Source: Halanaerobium sp.
GTDB taxonomy: Bacteria > Bacillota > Halanaerobiia > Halanaerobiales > Halanaerobiaceae
Assembly: GCA_018399955.1 (NCBI GenBank)
Contig: JAGYNO010000005.1
Coordinates: 1-63,161, forward strand
DNA: 63,161 nt
Reading direction: 5' to 3'
The translations under genes were made by a program, and so were the position numbers. Of the stretch, positions 9,572 to 19,277 are shown one piece after another. A model generated the notes under the pieces. The model was not told the DNA's origin, did no database searches, and saw only the letters and a list, made by a program, of their open reading frames with translations. Numbering within the stretch: position 1 is the stretch's first letter; each line of letters starts with the position of its first letter.

Positions 9572-10138
9572 ATGATAGGCTTATTTAAAATATTTATTAT
9601 TTTTTTTAGAATAGGATCTTTTACCTTTGGTGGTGGTTATGCAATGCTCCCCATAATAAAAAGAGAACTAGTTGATAATCTTGGTTGGGTTAAAGAAGAA
9701 GATATTTATAATTATTATGCTATTGGTCAGAGCACACCTGGTATTATTGCAGTAAACACAGCAACAATGACAGGCTATAGTCTTAATGGAATAAAAGGTT
9801 CTCTTGCTGCTACAACAGGTTTTATTATGCCTTCTTTAATTATTATAACCTTTATCGCTTCTTTCTTTAAGCGTTTTCAGCAAATCCAATTGTTTCAGCA
9901 TGCTTTTGCTGGTATTCAAATTGCTGTGGTAGCTCTAATTTTAGACATTGTAATAAAAATGTGGCAGAAATCAGATAAAAGCGAAATAAGTTTTATAATT
10001 TTTACAACAGCCTTTATATTACTTGCTGTTTTTAGTGTTTCTCCAGTATTTGTTATACTTTCTGCTGCTGCTGCTGGATTTATAATGCAAATACTTCGTC
10101 AGGACATAAATGATAACTCAAAAGGTGATTTTCAATGA
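9572..10138 (+). CDS. chrA: Chromate transporter, first half-size subunit (CHR family)
   Basis: 188 residues, mostly hydrophobic, with the CHR hallmarks FRIGSFTFGGGYAMLPIIKR near the N-terminus, GQSTPGIIAVNTATMTGY (about 58-75) and GFIMPSLIIITFIA. Short-chain CHR proteins work as pairs of half transporters that export chromate or related oxyanions across the inner membrane. I use ATG 9572, five bases after GGAGG, instead of an in-frame ATG 12 bases earlier that overlaps the box. It overlaps the next gene by four bases (ATGA). Confidence 0.9.
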   Translation: MIGLFKIFIIFFRIGSFTFGGGYAMLPIIKRELVDNLGWVKEEDIYNYYAIGQSTPGIIAVNTATMTGYSLNGIKGSLAATTGFIMPSLIIITFIASFFKRFQQIQLFQHAFAGIQIAVVALILDIVIKMWQKSDKSEISFIIFTTAFILLAVFSVSPVFVILSAAAAGFIMQILRQDINDNSKGDFQ

Positions 10139-10698
10139 TTTACATAACAATATTTTTTGAATTTTTTAAAGTTGGCCTTTTTTCACTAGGTGGTGGATTG
10201 GCCGCTCTTCCTTTTTTACAGGAATTAATAACTAAATATGGCTGGATAACTTCTGAGGAGCTGCTCAATATGATAGCTGTATCTGAATCTACTCCAGGTG
10301 CAATTGGGATAAATACAGCAACCTTTATCGGATATAATACAACAGGTATCTTAGGAGCTGTCACAGCAACTGCAGGTTTGGCTGCCCCATCTATAATTAT
10401 TATTATTATAATTGCACATTACTTTCAAAGATTTAATGAACACCCAATAGTTCAATCAGCTTTTACTGGTATCAGACCAGCTGTAGCAGGCTTAATCGCT
10501 TCAGCTGCTTTTGAGTTAAGTAAAGGTGAAATATTTGTTCTTGAAAATTTTCATTTAGATAGTAAAATCCTATCTCTAATAGATCTAAAAGCTTTTTTGT
10601 TTTTTATAATAATTTTTATTGCTGTACGAAAATACCAGAAACACCCAATTTTCTATATAATTACTGCTGCTTTAATTGGTATTATCTTTAAATATTAA
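10135..10698 (+). CDS. chrA: Chromate transporter, second half-size subunit (CHR family)
   Basis: 187 residues, about six hydrophobic segments. FFKVGLFSLGGGLAALPFLQ and SESTPGAIGINTATFIGY are the same two CHR motifs as in the upstream partner, with divergence typical of a co-evolved pair. The start ATG overlaps the partner stop, so translation is coupled. It ends tail to tail with the DUF503 gene, overlapping it by four bases. Substrate in this organism may be sulfate or another oxyanion; chromate is the family label. Confidence 0.9.
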   Translation: MIYITIFFEFFKVGLFSLGGGLAALPFLQELITKYGWITSEELLNMIAVSESTPGAIGINTATFIGYNTTGILGAVTATAGLAAPSIIIIIIIAHYFQRFNEHPIVQSAFTGIRPAVAGLIASAAFELSKGEIFVLENFHLDSKILSLIDLKAFLFFIIIFIAVRKYQKHPIFYIITAALIGIIFKY

Positions 10699-10991
10699 AA
10701 AATCTCATCTGATTTTATCTCAATATTATAATCTGTAACAGAAAAATCGGGATAAGATTCAACAAAATTTAAATATTTATCCATTACACTCTGCAGATAT
10801 CTATAGTCATTTCCTACAGTTACAACCCCCAAAACAGCTGTTTGTAGATAATCCTGTGCATCTACTTCTGCTGCAGCTAGATTAAATTTATTTTTACTTT
10901 TTTGAAGCAGACTTTTAATTATTTTTCGTTTATCTTTAAGTGAGACAGCACCAGGCAGATAAAGTTTTAATTTACAGCTGGCAGTAAGCAT
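10695..10991 (-). CDS. DUF503 family protein (YlxP-like)
   Basis: 98 residues matching the small DUF503/YlxP family, usually found near infB and rbfA in Firmicutes and suspected in ribosome biogenesis; its role is unproven. Signature: start of strand one (MLTASCKLKLYLPGAVSLKDKR), then KIIKSLLQKSKNKFNLAAAEVD and AVLGVVTVGNDYRYLQ. The ATG at 10989-10991 has GAGGAGG six bases upstream and is preferred over a start 24 bases earlier. It is a singleton here between chrA and mscS, away from the usual infB context. Confidence 0.85.
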   Translation of the reverse strand: MLTASCKLKLYLPGAVSLKDKRKIIKSLLQKSKNKFNLAAAEVDAQDYLQTAVLGVVTVGNDYRYLQSVMDKYLNFVESYPDFSVTDYNIEIKSDEIF

Positions 10992-11038
10992 ATTATTCCT
11001 CCTCAAAATAGGCAATTAAAATTATGAAAATAAGTTAA

Positions 11039-12151
11039 TCAATCATTTTTACTTGAATTAATTTCAAGATTATTATTTGATTTATCATTTAAGCTATCTT
11101 TTTTATCATTTAGATATATTGTACTAGTAGGGAACGCAAATTTTACATTAAGTTCATCAAACTTTTCCTTAAGTTTAAAGTTTATCTGCTGCTGTATATC
11201 CATATATATTGTATAATCACTGTCCAGAACATAATATACAACCTGAAAAACAAGACTAAAGTCTGCATATTCATTAAAATGTGCTCTTGCAAACTCTGTT
11301 CTTTCAATATTGTTAATAATTTCCTCTATGACAGCAGGAATCTTTTTTAATTTCTCCAATGGAGTATTATATGTAACACCAAAACTAAAATTAATTCTTC
11401 TCCTATCCATCCGCTTATAATTACTTACTCTGGAATTAACCAGATCTGTATTTGATATAATAAGCTGTTCACCACTTAAACTTCTAATTCGAGTTGTCTT
11501 AATACCAATATGTTCAATATTACCCTTATAATCTCCGACAATAACAAAGTCTCCTATATCAAAAGGCTTATCAAAATATATTGTAAAATAATTAAAAAGA
11601 TCATTAAGAATATTTTGAGCGGCAAAAGCAACTGCTATACCACCAATTCCTAGACCTGTAATCAAACCAGTTATCTGGATATTTAAATTATCTAAAACAA
11701 ATAGTATAGCTATACTCCAGAGTATAATTTTAAACAGCATTAATATTATGCTCAATAATTTCTGCTGCTCTTCACTTTTCTGTGTTTTATCCCAATACTT
11801 TTTTATCAGATAAGAAAGAAAATCCTGTAAAACCAAAACAAAATAAAATACCGCAAATATTATTAAAAAGATTCTAATAATATTATCAATAAATTCTATA
11901 GTTTTAAGTTGATTAAAAATAAAATAAAAAGTCAAAAAATATATAAGTGGATACAATCTTTTATCAACAATATTACCAAACAGCACTGAAAAAGATTTTG
12001 AATATCTGTTTATGAGTCCTTTAATTCTCTTTAATATAATACTATCAAAAAACCTTATAATAATATATACTGCAAAAATTATAACTAATGCTCTAAGATA
12101 ATTACCCAAAGGATTATTAAATATCATAGTATTCAAAGTTAGTTCTTCCAT
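11039..12151 (-). CDS. mscS: Small-conductance mechanosensitive channel (MscS family)
   Basis: 370 residues: four to five N-terminal membrane helices (about 15-175), then the pore-lining helix with GLGIGGIAVAFAAQNILNDLF and the beta domain beginning DKPFDIGDFVIVGDYKGNIEHIGIKTTRIR. The cytoplasmic C-terminal domain ends in a polar Asn/Asp/Ser-rich tail. It opens on membrane tension to release solutes at hypo-osmotic shock, a useful function in a halophile. The ATG has GAGGGAG upstream. Monocistronic; downstream DUF503 follows after 47 bases. Confidence 0.9.
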   Translation of the reverse strand: MEELTLNTMIFNNPLGNYLRALVIIFAVYIIIRFFDSIILKRIKGLINRYSKSFSVLFGNIVDKRLYPLIYFLTFYFIFNQLKTIEFIDNIIRIFLIIFAVFYFVLVLQDFLSYLIKKYWDKTQKSEEQQKLLSIILMLFKIILWSIAILFVLDNLNIQITGLITGLGIGGIAVAFAAQNILNDLFNYFTIYFDKPFDIGDFVIVGDYKGNIEHIGIKTTRIRSLSGEQLIISNTDLVNSRVSNYKRMDRRRINFSFGVTYNTPLEKLKKIPAVIEEIINNIERTEFARAHFNEYADFSLVFQVVYYVLDSDYTIYMDIQQQINFKLKEKFDELNVKFAFPTSTIYLNDKKDSLNDKSNNNLEINSSKND

Positions 12152-12279
12152 TAATATTGCTCCCTCTTTAGATTAAATTATTAATTTAATCTATATTTTC
12201 CTAATAATTTTATAATTTCTACTATACTTCATATATTATATACTAAGTAAAATTTTCCTGCAGCAATTTTTATATACAT

Positions 12280-12325
12280 AAAAAAAAGAAAGTCCTAAGA
12301 CCAGATTAAAGTCTTTAAAACTTTC
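12280..12325 (-). terminator. Terminator of tmRNA
   Basis: Reverse-strand hairpin with outer stem GAAAGT/ACTTTC (12288-12293 with 12320-12325) and inner pairing AAAGAC/GTCTT, followed by an eight-base T-run (A-run at 12280-12287). It lies about 60 bases past the tmRNA 3' end. Confidence 0.75.
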
Positions 12326-12384
12326 AATTAAAATATTATTTAAAATTTACTGTCAACAATTAAATATTATTAAGTATATCTAAT

Positions 12385-12740
12385 TGGTGGAGGTGGTGGG
12401 AGTCGAACCCACGTACTAAATGGCTCACCCAGTAGTTTCTACGAGCGTAGTTCAGTTTTTAGTTTCACAGTAAACACTCCGCTGAACAAGATTATTTACT
12501 GCTAGCCTGTTAAGTGTCCTTTCTCCCTACAGACTTCAGAAGAAAGTTAGCCTGTTTTGTATGGCACCTAAAACGACTCCACAGACAGGATCCGCTTAGG
12601 CGTTAACTGCCTACGCGGCAGCTAAAGCGTAACTATTATCGTTTGCAGATAATTTTATATTTCCAGTGTTTAACGAGTGAAAGGAAATCCTCGACCCGCT
12701 TCCAAAAGGTTCACCATCCAGGCGAAGCCAGAACACCCCC
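12385..12740 (-). ncRNA. ssrA: Transfer-messenger RNA (tmRNA)
   Basis: About 356 nt. The 5' end GGGGGTG pairs with 3' CACCTCC, followed by discriminator A and encoded CCA (12385-12387), forming the alanyl acceptor arm. The T arm reads GGGTTCGACTCCC. The tag frame runs from resume codon GCA (12644-12646) to TAG (12611-12613) and encodes ANDNSYALAAA, a protease-recognition tail ending in ALAAA. It rescues ribosomes stalled on broken mRNA together with SmpB, encoded immediately upstream. Confidence 0.97.
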
Positions 12741-12824
12741 GAATATTTGTTTTACCTTTATTGCATAATTATTATAACTTAAAGGTCAGGAAATGTCAAA
12801 CTTTAATTAATATTTTTTTAAAAC

Positions 12825-13307
12825 CTAATAATCGCCTTTCTGCCGCCTATTAAAGGCTTTTTCCATTTCTCTTTTTGCAGTCTTTTTTGCAATATCTCTT
12901 CTTTTATCGTGTTTTTGTTTACCCTTTGCAACTGCAAGTTCAATTTTGCAAATATTTTTTTTCAGGTAAAGAGTAAGTGGTACAAGGGTATAGCCTTTTT
13001 GATTTGTATATCCAATTAATTTTCGTATCTGACTTTTATGAAGAAGTAATTTCCGCTTGCGTTCAGGTTCATGATTAAATCTATTCCCTTGTTTATAAGG
13101 ACTGATATGCATATTGTGCAGATATACTTCACCATTTTCTACTATAGCAAAACTATCTTTAAGGTTTACCCTATGGCTGCGTATAGATTTAATTTCTGTA
13201 CCCTTCAAAATAATGCCAGCTTCATAGACCTCTTCTATATAAAAATCATGTCTTGCTTTTTTATTCCTGGCCACAATCTCTATATCTTTATCAGGCAATA
13301 CTATCAC
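12825..13307 (-). CDS. smpB: SsrA-binding protein SmpB
   Basis: Binds the tRNA-like domain of tmRNA and delivers it to stalled ribosomes. 157-160 residues with family marks [55 protein letters not shown], the KLLLHKSQI helix, and a basic C-terminal tail ([20 protein letters not shown]) that occupies the empty mRNA channel. Two starts are possible: GTG 13305-13307, directly after AAGGAA, or TTG 13296-13298 with better spacing. Gene order rnr-smpB-ssrA places the three trans-translation partners together. Confidence 0.96.
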   Translation of the reverse strand: MIVLPDKDIEIVARNKKARHDFYIEEVYEAGIILKGTEIKSIRSHRVNLKDSFAIVENGEVYLHNMHISPYKQGNRFNHEPERKRKLLLHKSQIRKLIGYTNQKGYTLVPLTLYLKKNICKIELAVAKGKQKHDKRRDIAKKTAKREMEKAFNRRQKGDY

Positions 13308-13373
13308 TTCCTTATTTAAATCTATTTAAAATGATAATCTTTTTCCATCATTTAATAATTACTATACTTTATA

Positions 13374-15527
13374 TCATTTTTCATTCTTTTTTTCAATAAG
13401 TTTAAAATCAAGCTCTCTTTCTTCGAGATTAACACTATCTACTTTTATCTTTACTTCATCACCTATACGGTATATTTTCTTAGTCCGCTCACCTATAAGA
13501 TGATATTTTTCTTCATCATAATGATAATAATCATCTTTAAGGTTTTTTATATGCACCAAACCTTCAACAGTATTTTCTAACTCTATAAAAATACCAAATC
13601 CAGTTATTCCACTTATTATACCCTCAAATTTTTCACCAATCTTATCCTGCATATATTCAATTTTTTTGAGATCTACTGAATCTCTTTCTGCATCAACAGC
13701 TCTTCGTTCCTGAAGAGAACAGTGATCAGCAATTTTTGGCAGTTTATTATCAAATTCTTCCTGCCTCTTTTCACTTAAATAACCTTTAGCTGCTGTTTCT
13801 TTGATTATCCTATGTGCTGTCAAGTCCGGATAACGCCTAATTGGAGATGTAAAATGACTGTAATGAGTTACACCTAATCCAAAATGACCAATATTTTTTT
13901 CAGAATAGACAGCTTTTTTTAATGAACGCAGCATTACCGTTTCAATTATTTTTTCTTCTTTACTTCCCCTTACCTTTTTAAGTATTTTCTGTAAAGATCG
14001 TGGATGAACTCCATTTTTTATCCCCTTTAAACTATAACCGAAATTATGAATGAATTCATTAAACTGCTGCATTCTATCTAAATCTGGTTCTTCGTGTACT
14101 CTATAAATAAAAGGCATCTCTTTCCATGACATTTCTGCAGCAACAACTCTATTTGCAGCAATCATAAATTCTTCAATAAGCTGTTCTGCTTCTCTATGAC
14201 TTCTTTTAAGCAAATCTATTGGCCTACCTTTATCATCAAGCTCAACCTTTACTTCTGTAAAATTGAAATCCATACTACCTTCTTCAAAACGTTTCTCCCT
14301 TAGTCTTTTTCGTAATTTATTCATCATGTTTAATTCATCTATAAAATCACTATATTTATCTTTAACAGCTTTATCAGTATTTTCTAAAATAGCCTGAACT
14401 TCATCATAGGTCATCCTGTGATTTGATCTTATAACTGATTTGGTCATTTTATGATCTACTATTTCTATACCCTTTTTTCCGCGTAATCTATAATCAATAA
14501 AAACTGTTACAGTTAAACGGTCAACATGTGGATTCAAACTGCAGATTCCATTAGAAAGTCTCTGAGGAAGCATCGGAATTACTCTATCTACTAAATATAT
14601 ACTTGTTGCTCTCTCAAAAGCTTCATTGTCAAGAGTTTTACCTTCTTCTACATAATGGCTTACATCAGCAATATGAACCCCAAGTCTATATTTGTTTTCT
14701 TCAAGTTTTTCTATTGAAACAGCATCATCCAAATCTTTAGCATCAGCACCATCAATTGTCACTAATTTCAGATCACGCAAATCAACTCTTTGATCATCAC
14801 TCTTTATAAGCTCTTCACTTACCTGTTCAGGTACACTTTCAGCAGCACTCAAAACTTGGTCTGAAAAATCACCAGGTAAGTCTAGCTGTCTGATAATTGC
14901 TTCTATATCAACTCCTGCCTCACCTTTAAAACCTAGTATCTCAATTATTTCGCCTTCTGGATTTCGGTTCTTTTCAGGCCAGCGGGTAATTTTTGCTACA
15001 ACTTTGTGCCCATTTTTGGCATCATTTAGTCCAGTTGGGGGTATAAATATATCATTACAAATTCTTTTATTATCAGGTATAATAAAACCATAATTTTTAT
15101 ATAGTTCCAAGTTTCCAACAATTTTTTTGTTACATCTTTCTATAATCTCTGCAACTTCCCCAGCCTGACTCCTGCCTCTATCTGAGTGAACAGGTCTTAC
15201 AAAAACCTTATCATTATGCATTGCACCATTCATATTTGAAGAAGATATATATAAATCTTCTTTTTCAGGATCATCTGGTATTAAAAAACCATTACCAGAA
15301 GCGGTTTTTTCAAGCCGACCACCAATTAAATTAAACTTCTCTGGAACACCATATAACCCACTTGAATTTTTAAATAGATGACCTGTCTTTATTAAGTCAT
15401 TCAGCAGTTCAGAAAATAATTTTTCCTGTCCTTTTGCTATATCAAACCGTTTAAAAATCTCTTCTTTTGTTAAAGGGTGATGGACATCCTCACGTAATTT
15501 TCTCAAAAGTTCTTTTCTGGCACTCAT
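13374..15527 (-). CDS. rnr: Ribonuclease R
   Basis: 717-residue hydrolytic 3'-5' exoribonuclease that degrades structured RNA and, with tmRNA-SmpB, non-stop mRNA. Order: N-terminal winged helix (LTKEEIFKRFDIAKGQ), cold-shock-like domains (about 65-190), the RNB catalytic domain with VTIDGADAKDLDDAVSIEKL metal-binding aspartates (about 253-272), and a C-terminal S1 domain (FEGIISGITGFGIFIELEN). Start ATG follows GGGGAT. It is upstream of smpB and tmRNA on the same strand, matching their shared function. Confidence 0.96.
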   Translation of the reverse strand: MSARKELLRKLREDVHHPLTKEEIFKRFDIAKGQEKLFSELLNDLIKTGHLFKNSSGLYGVPEKFNLIGGRLEKTASGNGFLIPDDPEKEDLYISSSNMNGAMHNDKVFVRPVHSDRGRSQAGEVAEIIERCNKKIVGNLELYKNYGFIIPDNKRICNDIFIPPTGLNDAKNGHKVVAKITRWPEKNRNPEGEIIEILGFKGEAGVDIEAIIRQLDLPGDFSDQVLSAAESVPEQVSEELIKSDDQRVDLRDLKLVTIDGADAKDLDDAVSIEKLEENKYRLGVHIADVSHYVEEGKTLDNEAFERATSIYLVDRVIPMLPQRLSNGICSLNPHVDRLTVTVFIDYRLRGKKGIEIVDHKMTKSVIRSNHRMTYDEVQAILENTDKAVKDKYSDFIDELNMMNKLRKRLREKRFEEGSMDFNFTEVKVELDDKGRPIDLLKRSHREAEQLIEEFMIAANRVVAAEMSWKEMPFIYRVHEEPDLDRMQQFNEFIHNFGYSLKGIKNGVHPRSLQKILKKVRGSKEEKIIETVMLRSLKKAVYSEKNIGHFGLGVTHYSHFTSPIRRYPDLTAHRIIKETAAKGYLSEKRQEEFDNKLPKIADHCSLQERRAVDAERDSVDLKKIEYMQDKIGEKFEGIISGITGFGIFIELENTVEGLVHIKNLKDDYYHYDEEKYHLIGERTKKIYRIGDEVKIKVDSVNLEERELDFKLIEKKNEK

Positions 15528-15583
15528 TTTTAATCATCCCCTCATTTAAACTTCATTAAAATAATATTTATGCAAATCTAAAT

Positions 15584-16135
15584 TTATAAACCTAAATCAT
15601 CTGAAATAGTCTGCATGGCTCTTAAAGAGATTTTTATAAATTCCTCCAGCTCTAAATCCATTTCTTTACATGATGCTATTACCTCTCTATCAGCACCTTT
15701 TGCAAATGAATTATCTGAATAGCGGTTTAAAATAAATTCGGTATCTAATGATGCAAGCTTCTTATCTGGATGAATTAATGCAGAAGCAACTATAAGACCT
15801 GTTAAAGGATCAGCTGCATAAAGTGCTTTAGCCATTAAAGATTCTCTCGGAAGTTCATGTATTCCATTATGGGCTCTAACTGCTTTGACAATTTTATCTT
15901 CCAGCCCCATCTCTTCAAGTATTTCTGCTCCTATTAAGCTGTGTTTTTCTGGCTCATCTGCAGTATCTTCATAATCAATATCATGCAGCAGCCCGGCCAG
16001 CCTCCACTTATTCTGCTCTTTCTCAAAATAATCTGCTAACTCTGCCATAACTGCTTCAACAGCCAGACAGTGTTTGCGTAAATTTGTCTGTTTAATATTT
16101 TCTTCCATTAAATTTAAAGCTTCTTCTCTTTTCAT
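15584..16135 (-). CDS. HD-domain phosphohydrolase of unknown substrate
   Basis: 183 residues forming a compact HD domain: the first metal His in LRKHCLAVEAVM, the HD pair in LAGLLHDIDYED (about residues 46-57), then EKHSLIGAEILEEMG and the VRAHNG motif. Such small HDIG-type proteins hydrolyse nucleotides or phosphate esters, but the substrate cannot be read from sequence. Strong GGAGG before ATG. It sits between a thioesterase gene and rnr in the same direction. Confidence 0.82.
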   Translation of the reverse strand: MKREEALNLMEENIKQTNLRKHCLAVEAVMAELADYFEKEQNKWRLAGLLHDIDYEDTADEPEKHSLIGAEILEEMGLEDKIVKAVRAHNGIHELPRESLMAKALYAADPLTGLIVASALIHPDKKLASLDTEFILNRYSDNSFAKGADREVIASCKEMDLELEEFIKISLRAMQTISDDLGL

Positions 16136-16154
16136 ATTAAAAACCTCCTCAAAA

Positions 16155-16559
16155 TTAAGCTTCCATAAATTTTGCTTTAGCTCTGGCTTTTAATTCTCCA
16201 TTTTCATCATATATTTCAGCTGAAGTATAATGGACAGTGCCAATACTTCTTTTTGTACAGTCATCATACTTCCCTTTAATTAAAACCTTTTTTCCAATTT
16301 CTAAAGCCTTTTTAAATCTTACGTTTAATTCTGCTGTAAAAGCCTTTATATCCCTATATCCTACTGAATATGCCATTGCTTCATCAAGAAGAGTTGCAAC
16401 TAGACCTCCATGCATAATCCCGTCATATCCCTGGTGAAATTCCCCAGGAATAAATTCAGCTTCAACTTCTGACTCACTGACAGCTCTAAATTTTAATTTT
16501 AAAGATATAGGATTTTCTTCTCCACAGGCAAAACACATGCCATCATCAACTTCCGGCAT
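16155..16559 (-). CDS. Hotdog-fold thioesterase (PaaI/YigI-like)
   Basis: 134-residue single hotdog domain. The helix and catalytic loop read GIMHGGLVATLLDEAMAYS (about residues 48-66) and the beta strands ELNVRFKKAL and GKVLIKGKYDD fit the 4HBT/PaaI family, which hydrolyses acyl-CoA thioesters. The N-terminal MCFACGEENP pair of cysteines is typical of a common subfamily. Substrate unknown. It lies downstream of the pyrophosphatase terminator, so it has its own transcription start. Confidence 0.82.
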   Translation of the reverse strand: MPEVDDGMCFACGEENPISLKLKFRAVSESEVEAEFIPGEFHQGYDGIMHGGLVATLLDEAMAYSVGYRDIKAFTAELNVRFKKALEIGKKVLIKGKYDDCTKRSIGTVHYTSAEIYDENGELKARAKAKFMEA

Positions 16560-16577
16560 TCTACCACACCTTTCTGC

Positions 16578-16615
16578 AAAAAAACCCTCCCGCAGTAATC
16601 AGCTACAAGGAGGGT
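16578..16615 (-). terminator. Terminator of hppA
   Basis: Reverse-strand stem ACCCTCC/GGAGGGT (16584-16590 with 16609-16615), followed by a seven-base T-run. It lies about 30 bases after the pyrophosphatase stop. Confidence 0.85.
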
Positions 16616-16643
16616 AATAAGTCAATTTACTACTATATTAATT

Positions 16644-18596
16644 TTACATGAATAATGGAGCAAATACAAGTGAGACAATAGTCATTAACTTAATAAGTAT
16701 ATTTAATGATGGACCTGAAGTATCTTTAAAGGGGTCCCCTACTGTATCTCCAACAACTGAAGCTGCATGAGTATCTGTACCTTTACCTCCAAATGCTCCA
16801 GATTCAATATATTTTTTAGCATTATCCCAGGCACCACCAGCATTAGCCATCATTATAGCTAATAAAACACCGGAAGATAAAGAACCTGCAAGCAGTCCAC
16901 CAAGAGCCTTAACATCCCAAAGACCGACAACCACTGGAACAACTACAGCTAAAAGACCTGGCAAAATCATTTCTTTTAGAGCAGCAGTCGTACTAATATC
17001 AACACATCTTCTGTGATCAGGTTTTTGAGTGCCCTCCATAATACCCGGCATTTCTTTAAACTGTCTTCTTACCTCTTCTATCATTTCTCCTGCTGCTTTA
17101 CCAACAGCTTCCATAGTAATAGCTGAGAATAAGAATGGAAGCATAGCTCCAATAAATAATCCAATAATAACCTGAGGATTTGTTAAACTAATTGAATCAA
17201 GCTCTACAGCCTGAGAAAAAGCAGCAAAAAGCGAAAGTGCTGTTAAAGCAGCAGAACCAATTGCAAATCCTTTTCCAATTGCAGCTGTAGTATTACCAAC
17301 TGAATCTAATTTATCTGTAATGTCTCTAACTGAAGAATCAAGCTCAGCCATTTCTGCAATTCCACCTGCATTATCAGCAATAGGACCATAAGCATCAACA
17401 GAAAGTGTAATCCCAGTTGTAGAAAGCATCCCTACAGCAGCCATCGCAATACCATATAGACCACCAAAATTATATGCCAAATATATCGCAAGGGCAATAA
17501 CCAAAATTGGGAACATCGTACTTCTCATACCAACTGCGATACCACTAATAATATTAGTTGCTGTCCCTGTCTGGGATTGACGAGCAATATGTTTAACTGG
17601 CCCATAATGTTCAGAAGTATAATACTCTGTTATTCTACCAATCAAAGTACCGGCAACTAGACCAGAAACTAATGCAATAAATACTCCCATATCTCCAATT
17701 AAGCTAGAAACTAAAAAATATGCTCCAATAACAGTAATTCCACCAGCAGCCAGTGTACCTCTTTCTAAAGCTTTTGCTGGATTGCTGCCTTCTTTTGCTT
17801 TGACAAATCTAGTTCCTATAATAGCTGCAATTATTCCTAAAGCTGCAAGCAGCATCGGCAGCATAACATAATTTTTACCCATTACTACTCCAAGAGTCAT
17901 AGCAGCAACAATTGAACCAACATATGATTCAAATAAATCCGCTCCCATACCTGCAACATCACCGACATTATCACCTACATTATCAGCAATAACAGCAGGG
18001 TTGCGGGGGTCATCTTCTGGAATTCCAGCTTCTACCTTACCAACAAGATCTGCCCCAACATCTGCAGCTTTAGTATAAATACCTCCACCAACACGTGCAA
18101 ATAGAGCTATAGAACTTGCTCCAAAGGCAAAACCACGAATAAATTCTACATTATTAGCAAAAAATATGTAGAGAATCCCAAGACCTAATGTTCCTAAACC
18201 AACAACAGACATTCCCATTACTGAGCCACCAGAAAAGGCTACATCTAAAGCTTCATTAAGTCCTGTCTGAGCAGCATTGGTTGTTCTTGCATTTGCTTTA
18301 GTAGCTATCTGCATACCAAGAAAACCTGCTAATGCAGAAAAGAAAGCACCTAAAATAAAAGATACTGCTGTCTGCCAGCCTAAACTAGGAACAAATGACA
18401 TAATAACAGCTACTACAATAACAAAAATAGACAGCATCCTATATTCGCGTCCCAAAAAGGCCATAGCCCCTTCATTGATTGCTTGCGATAATTCTGCCAT
18501 TCTATCACTACCAACACTTGCTTTATTTACTTTTCCTGTTAGAATAAATGCAAAAATAAGGGCAATTATTCCAGCCAGGGGTGTATAAAAACTCAT
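16644..18596 (-). CDS. hppA: Membrane-bound ion-translocating pyrophosphatase
   Basis: 650 residues and about 16 helices. Pumps H+ or Na+ out of the cytoplasm using pyrophosphate. Substrate-site motifs: [20 protein letters not shown], the [20 protein letters not shown] aspartate cluster (about 207-226), and the C-terminal [29 protein letters not shown] carries Ala where K+-independent enzymes have Lys, placing it in the K+-dependent class by family rule. Na+ versus H+ specificity is not decided here, though Na+ would suit a halophile. Strong GGAGG before ATG and a clear terminator make it monocistronic. Confidence 0.95.
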   Translation of the reverse strand: MSFYTPLAGIIALIFAFILTGKVNKASVGSDRMAELSQAINEGAMAFLGREYRMLSIFVIVVAVIMSFVPSLGWQTAVSFILGAFFSALAGFLGMQIATKANARTTNAAQTGLNEALDVAFSGGSVMGMSVVGLGTLGLGILYIFFANNVEFIRGFAFGASSIALFARVGGGIYTKAADVGADLVGKVEAGIPEDDPRNPAVIADNVGDNVGDVAGMGADLFESYVGSIVAAMTLGVVMGKNYVMLPMLLAALGIIAAIIGTRFVKAKEGSNPAKALERGTLAAGGITVIGAYFLVSSLIGDMGVFIALVSGLVAGTLIGRITEYYTSEHYGPVKHIARQSQTGTATNIISGIAVGMRSTMFPILVIALAIYLAYNFGGLYGIAMAAVGMLSTTGITLSVDAYGPIADNAGGIAEMAELDSSVRDITDKLDSVGNTTAAIGKGFAIGSAALTALSLFAAFSQAVELDSISLTNPQVIIGLFIGAMLPFLFSAITMEAVGKAAGEMIEEVRRQFKEMPGIMEGTQKPDHRRCVDISTTAALKEMILPGLLAVVVPVVVGLWDVKALGGLLAGSLSSGVLLAIMMANAGGAWDNAKKYIESGAFGGKGTDTHAASVVGDTVGDPFKDTSGPSLNILIKLMTIVSLVFAPLFM

Positions 18597-18880
18597 GCAC
18601 CAACCTCCTTATAAATTGATAATTCTCTTATAATAATTATATTTGAGCATAATTTAAAATAAATTAATCAAACTATTAATACAAATAATTAAATACAAAA
18701 CTCTAATAAATTCTAAATTTAATAAAATCTAAAATAAATAATATTTTTTTAATTACTATAAAATTCCTTAAAAATGATATTAATTATTCTATTGGCTGAA
18801 TTTAAATCTATCCTAGTGTATATGAGCTTAAATTAATAATAAGTATTAGCTTTAGAACAAAATCTAATTAATATAAAGTA

Positions 18881-19102
18881 TTATAATATCGCTAAAATCA
18901 AAGAGTTAAGCATAAATAATACTGCTGCTACAGTTGTAGCCTTACTAATTTTATCTTCCATCTTTCTGCCAGACTTACCAAAAAAAGTTGTTGCACCACC
19001 ATCAATAGCTCCTGAAAGACCTGCGCTTTTACCAGATTGAAGTAAAACTCCCACAATTACAGCAATAGCTATAATAAAATGGATTACTTTAAGAACAAAC
19101 AC
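18881..19102 (-). CDS. secG: Protein-export translocase subunit SecG
   Basis: Small SecYEG component with two membrane helices. The 73 residues match the usual SecG size: first helix VIHFIIAIAVIVGVLLQSG, cytoplasmic loop with the family GGATTFFGKSG motif, and second helix AAVLFMLNSLILAIL. I start it at GTG 19100-19102, six bases after GGAGGTGAG; the longer in-frame reading would add 28 residues with no ribosome site. SecG is often next to rnr and smpB in Firmicutes, and here hppA and two small genes intervene. Confidence 0.93.
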   Translation of the reverse strand: MFVLKVIHFIIAIAVIVGVLLQSGKSAGLSGAIDGGATTFFGKSGRKMEDKISKATTVAAVLFMLNSLILAIL

Positions 19103-19213
19103 TTTAATCTCACCTCCACAAATAAATCTTAATTTTACCATTTTCAGCACAGCTTTAATTTTAACATAATAAATTAAAAAATACAATAATAAGAGTAGAA
19201 AAACTAAAGCAAA

Positions 19214-19248
19214 GTCCAGTACTGCTGTTTAAAACAGCATTACTGGAC
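19214..19248 (-). terminator. Hairpin after the RND efflux operon
   Basis: Long inverted repeat GTCCAGTACTGCTGTT/AACAGCATTACTGGAC with one mismatch (19214-19229 with 19233-19248). On the reverse strand the T-rich TTTGCTTTAGTTTTT follows, so it likely ends acrB transcription; the T-run is interrupted. Confidence 0.65.
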
Positions 19249-19277
19249 ATATTTACTTTATTAAGAAAACTTTTGTA

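Noticed and set aside
10135-10138. Split chromate transporter considered as a frameshifted full-length chrA
   Set aside because: Both halves are complete short-chain CHR domains with their own starts and an ATGA overlap, the normal paired form.
18597-18880. 284-base AT-rich gap between hppA and secG considered for a small RNA or gene
   Set aside because: No ribosome-site-plus-frame combination or stable hairpin was found.
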